DNA of 12,983 bases, from NCBI GenBank assembly GCA_023433615.1, contig JAEZCJ010000181.1, positions 1 through 12,983 on the forward strand. Direction: 5' to 3'. The position numbers and the translations under genes are program-made. Below, piece by piece: positions 12,759 through 12,983 of this stretch. A model generated the notes under the pieces. It did no database searches, was not told where the DNA came from, and worked only from the letters and a program-made list of their open reading frames with translations. Every line of letters begins with the position of its first letter. Position 1 is the first letter of the stretch. Source of the stretch: Bacillota bacterium (GTDB lineage: Bacteria; Bacillota; Bacilli; Paenibacillales; Paenibacillaceae).

Positions 12759-12983
12759 ATGGCCGGGGAAGACAGCGGCATAGCTGCCGGAGGCGTGCAG
12801 ACTGTGAGCCGTGCGCCGGTACAGACCGACGAAGAACTGGAGTCCGTGAAGCGGTACGTGCTGCTCGGTATCGTCGTGCGCATATTGGATCATGACATTC
12901 GAGTCGTCGGATCCTCCAAGTTGAAGCTGCCGCGATTCCATGAAACGATGCTGCGAGGGATACAGGACCGTGTGCTGCTGGAG
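12759..12983 (+). CDS. Unrecognised protein, probably SOS-regulated (3' end outside window)
   Basis: 75 codons visible from ATG 12759, with GGAGGG (12746-12751) seven bases upstream; the frame is open to the window end. An ATG at 12752 overlaps the ribosome site and leads to an arginine-rich shadow frame. The N terminus is flexible (MAGEDSGIAAGGVQTVSRAP); from residue 24 the sequence looks helical and folded: DEELESVKRYVLLGIVVRILDH, then DIRVV, then LKLPRFHETMLRGIQDRVLLE (read with short gaps). I recognise no family, and there is no signal peptide or membrane helix in the visible part. The promoter with two LexA-like boxes predicts induction by DNA damage, and the holin and hydrolase upstream suggest a phage-derived or lysis-related setting. 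Confidence 0.7.
   Translation, partial: MAGEDSGIAAGGVQTVSRAPVQTDEELESVKRYVLLGIVVRILDHDIRVVGSSKLKLPRFHETMLRGIQDRVLLE

Noticed and set aside
1..12983. CRISPR array, tRNA or rRNA
   Set aside because: No regularly spaced repeats and no recognisable tRNA or rRNA sequence seen on either strand.

Overview
The window looks like a chromosomal segment from a Paenibacillaceae bacterium (Paenibacillus or Cohnella type). The basis is strong AGGAGG-like ribosome sites, frequent TTG starts, a fairly GC-rich backbone, a lipoprotein alpha-amylase, a CBO0543-family membrane protein, and a peptidoglycan hydrolase fused to a copper-amine-oxidase-N-like domain, a domain very common in that family. The assignment is an inference from content; no rRNA or tRNA is present to confirm it.

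Layout. (1) 1-3823, plus strand: the end of a maltodextrin operon, with a MalF-type permease (5' end outside the window), a MalG-type permease, and an exported lipoprotein alpha-amylase that starts on a TTG overlapping the malG stop. It closes with an intrinsic terminator. (2) 3850-4490: two small membrane-protein genes, the first possibly frameshifted. (3) About 4490-6440: a visibly AT-rich accessory island with a GNAT acetyltransferase whose only well-placed start is a non-ATG codon, an unexplained block with CTTCRCATAAC direct repeats, and a 352-residue protein with a PIN-nuclease-like acidic quartet behind its own promoter. An 8-nt direct repeat (AAGATGTA) sits at both edges. (4) 6447-6539: a possible decayed gene tail, then 6618-7962 with a FlaR-like P-loop kinase, a two-helix membrane protein and an RDD-family membrane protein. 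(5) 7982-10513, minus strand: a CBO0543-family membrane protein, and a cytoplasmic GH13_20 neopullulanase/cyclomaltodextrinase with its own promoter and a leader that carries an intrinsic terminator. (6) 10654-12983: a coiled-coil protein converging on a 59-residue minus-strand membrane protein, then an endolysin-like hydrolase, a holin-like protein, and the start of an unrecognised gene behind a promoter bracketed by two LexA (SOS) box-like sequences.

How the genes may work together. The lipoprotein amylase would trim starch or glycogen outside the cell, MalF/MalG would import maltodextrins (the binding protein and ATPase are not in the window), and the neopullulanase would break linear or cyclic dextrins in the cytoplasm. 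The right-hand hydrolase, holin and SOS-type promoter resemble a phage-derived lysis cassette with a damage-inducible neighbour. The clearest candidates for something undescribed are the solitary PIN-like protein in the AT-rich island and the SOS-type gene next to the lysis pair.
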